DNA from: Clostridia bacterium
GTDB lineage: Bacteria; Bacillota_A; Clostridia; Oscillospirales; CAG-272
DNA: 6,824 nucleotides
Reading direction: 5' to 3'
NCBI GenBank assembly: GCA_017411885.1
Contig: JAFQPF010000135.1
Coordinates: 1-6,824 of the forward strand
This document shows, piece by piece, positions 5,426 through 6,824 of this stretch. The position numbers were made by a program, and so were the translations under genes. Each line of letters begins with the position of its first letter. Within the stretch, counting starts at the first letter, position 1. The notes beneath the pieces were generated by a model. That model saw only the letters and a list, made by a program, of their open reading frames with translations, was not told where the DNA came from and ran no database searches.

Positions 5426-6058
5426 ATGAAAAAAGGAATTATCGGAAAGAAGATCGGTATGACACAGATCTTCACAGAAAACGGAAATGTAATCCCTGTA
5501 ACCGTTATTGAAGCAGGTCCTTGTGTAGTAACACAGAAGAAGACCGTTCAGAACGATGGCTACGATGCAGTACAGCTCGGCTTTATGGCTGTTAAGGCTA
5601 AGCATCTCAACAAGCCCGGTCAGGGACATTTCAACAAGGCAGGAGTAGAATTCAAGAAGCATCTTAAGGAATTCCGCCTTGACAATGCAGCTGAAATGAA
5701 CGTCGGTGATGTTGTTGCCGCCGATACCTTCGCCGCAGGCGAGAAGGTCGATGTAACCGGTACAACAAAGGGACGCGGATACAGCGGCGTTGTTAAGCGT
5801 TGGGGCTTCGCAATCAAGCGTATGACTCACGGTGGCGGTCCTATTCACCGTCATATCGGTTCTCTCGGAGCGAACTCCACGCCTTCAAGAATTTATAAGA
5901 ACAAGAAAATGCCCGGTCAGTACGGTAACGAAACAGTTACAGTTCTTAACCTGGAAGTAGTAAAAATTGATGCGGAAAAGAATCTCATCGCTGTTAAGGG
6001 TGCAGTACCCGGTTCTCGCGGCGACATCGTATTCTTACGCAATTCTGTTAAAGCATAA
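5426..6058 (+). CDS. rplC: 50S ribosomal protein L3
   Basis: L3 is an early-assembling 23S rRNA-binding protein whose long extension reaches toward the peptidyl transferase centre. The 210-residue length is normal. The N-terminus [16 protein letters not shown] is the family hallmark. The core contains [19 protein letters not shown] (110-128), [20 protein letters not shown] (134-153, the extension loop) and [20 protein letters not shown] (160-179). The C-terminus is [11 protein letters not shown] followed by the family's usual VKA ending. At the position of the E. coli L3 glutamine methylated by PrmB (GQNQTP), this protein has Ser151 (GANSTP), a replacement I associate with Firmicutes. AAGGAGG lies seven bases before the ATG. 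It is followed by rplD after a 20-bp gap. Confidence 0.98.
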   Translation: MKKGIIGKKIGMTQIFTENGNVIPVTVIEAGPCVVTQKKTVQNDGYDAVQLGFMAVKAKHLNKPGQGHFNKAGVEFKKHLKEFRLDNAAEMNVGDVVAADTFAAGEKVDVTGTTKGRGYSGVVKRWGFAIKRMTHGGGPIHRHIGSLGANSTPSRIYKNKKMPGQYGNETVTVLNLEVVKIDAEKNLIAVKGAVPGSRGDIVFLRNSVKA

Positions 6059-6078
6059 TCGGAAGGAGGAGAACCACA

Positions 6079-6702
6079 ATGCCGAATTTAAAGGTTGTAG
6101 ATATGGCCGGTAAGGAAGTTGGCGAGATCGCGCTTTCCGATGCAGTATTCGCAGCGGAGATCAACGAATCCGTACTTCACTCTGCGGTTAAGTCTTATCT
6201 TGCAAATCAGAGACAGGGCACACAGTCCACTCTCACCCGCACCGAGGTTTCGGGCGGCGGTAGAAAGCCCTGGAGACAGAAGGGTACCGGTCGTGCAAGA
6301 CAGGGTTCCACACGTGCTCCCCAGTGGACACACGGCGGCATTGCTCTCGGTCCTAAGCCGAGAAGCTACCGTTTCACTCTTAACAAGAAGGTTAAGAGAA
6401 TCGCAATGCAGAGCGCTCTTTCCTCTAAGGTTGCGGACAACGCTATGATCGTTGTAAGCGAAATCAAGAACGCTGAATACAAGACCAAGACAATGGTTGC
6501 TATGCTTAAGGCACTCGGCAGCGAAAAGAAGTCTCTCGTAGTTCTTCCCGAGGTTGACCGCGTAACCGCTAAGAGCATGGCGAATATCCCCGGTGTAAAG
6601 ACTGCGTATGTCAATACACTTAACGTATACGACATCCTCCACTGCGATAAGTTTATCGTAGCTAAAGAGGCTGCCGAAAAGATCCAGGAGGTGTACGCAT
6701 AA
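6079..6702 (+). CDS. rplD: 50S ribosomal protein L4
   Basis: L4 binds domain I of 23S rRNA, and a long loop of it lines the narrowest part of the nascent-peptide exit tunnel. The 207 residues are full length. The signature loop is intact: [10 protein letters not shown] (45-54), then [20 protein letters not shown] (59-78), then [13 protein letters not shown] (85-97). The loop shows no insertion or deletion, and the lysines and arginines near the macrolide site look wild type. A globular domain with LVVLPEVD and NTLNVYDIL follows. AAGGAGG (6063-6069) lies nine bases before the ATG. The TAA overlaps the rplW ATG by one base, indicating translational coupling. In E. coli, L4 is also the repressor of its own operon, which makes it one candidate ligand for the leader upstream of rpsJ. 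Confidence 0.98.
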   Translation: MPNLKVVDMAGKEVGEIALSDAVFAAEINESVLHSAVKSYLANQRQGTQSTLTRTEVSGGGRKPWRQKGTGRARQGSTRAPQWTHGGIALGPKPRSYRFTLNKKVKRIAMQSALSSKVADNAMIVVSEIKNAEYKTKTMVAMLKALGSEKKSLVVLPEVDRVTAKSMANIPGVKTAYVNTLNVYDILHCDKFIVAKEAAEKIQEVYA

Positions 6703-6824
6703 TGAAAACAGTTCACGATATAATCATTAAGCCGATCATCACCGAAGCCAGCATGAGCATGGCTGCTGATAAGAGATATGTTTTCAAGGTAATGAAGCGC
6801 GCAACAAAGCCCGAGATCGCAGTA
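6702..6824 (+). CDS. rplW: 50S ribosomal protein L23, N-terminal part (runs off the window)
   Basis: Only the first 41 codons are present. They read [19 protein letters not shown], matching the L23 N-terminus (a strand ending in the conserved KPIITE), then [14 protein letters not shown], matching the usual YTFKV-xxxA-NKxEI block. L23 lies at the tunnel exit of the 50S subunit and docks trigger factor and SRP. The ATG overlaps the rplD TAA by one base. AGGAGGTG (6686-6693), eight bases upstream within the end of rplD, provides the ribosome binding site. The order rpsJ-rplC-rplD-rplW is the canonical S10 operon. Confidence 0.95.
   Translation, partial: MKTVHDIIIKPIITEASMSMAADKRYVFKVMKRATKPEIAV

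Noticed and set aside
5360..5854. Minus-strand open frame of 164 codons opposite rplC
   Set aside because: It is a shadow of the strongly biased rplC codon use, in an operon transcribed the other way.
6088..6642. Minus-strand open frame of 184 codons opposite rplD
   Set aside because: It is a shadow of rplD. It has no family resemblance, promoter or ribosome binding site.
1..6824. CRISPR arrays, insertion sequences, attachment sites, tRNA/rRNA genes or defence genes
   Set aside because: I found no regularly spaced repeats, transposase-like frames, terminal inverted repeats with target duplications, or tRNA-like cloverleaf sequence on either strand.

Overview
The window looks like a chromosomal segment of a low-to-mid-GC Firmicute, most likely a gut-type Clostridium relative (Oscillospiraceae/Ruminococcaceae-like). 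The reasons are strong AGGAGG-type ribosome binding sites, near-consensus sigma-A promoters, the Clostridia-like sequence of ribosomal protein L3, an MscL with a C-terminal zinc ribbon, and use of the MEP isoprenoid pathway. The taxonomic call is an inference from remembered family features, not from a database search.

Layout, left to right. (1) At 2-1044 (+) is the 3' part of a major facilitator superfamily transporter that is interrupted by a one-base deletion near 193. (2) dxs (1-deoxy-D-xylulose-5-phosphate synthase), at 1047-2897 (-), meets the transporter tail to tail with 2 bp between the stop codons. (3) A 182-bp divergent promoter region holds a perfect-consensus sigma-A promoter for dxs and a near-perfect one for mscL. 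(4) mscL (mechanosensitive channel with a zinc-ribbon tail) lies at 3080-3565 (+). (5) A strong bidirectional terminator at 3572-3605 is shared with (6) an unrecognised eight-helix membrane protein at 3607-4419 (-). (7) A 555-bp gene-free region follows. Its left part is AT-rich. Its right part carries a strong UP-element promoter and a ~296-nt structured leader. (8) The S10 ribosomal protein operon begins: rpsJ, a 139-nt structured gap, rplC, rplD, and the 5' end of rplW running off the right edge.

The ordinary content is housekeeping: isoprenoid precursor synthesis, osmotic-shock protection and ribosome assembly. The least explained DNA is RNA-level. The S10 leader contains a GC-rich hairpin followed by five T residues, which competes with a long-range pairing. 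It has a possible 23-codon leader peptide over the 5' arm of that pairing, and a hairpin just before rpsJ whose loop can pair with the Shine-Dalgarno sequence. The rpsJ-rplC gap also folds, with a GCAA tetraloop hairpin. Together these suggest attenuation or autoregulation of the operon, but this is inference from reading base pairs by eye. I see no defence system, mobile element, CRISPR array, tRNA, rRNA or biosynthetic cluster.
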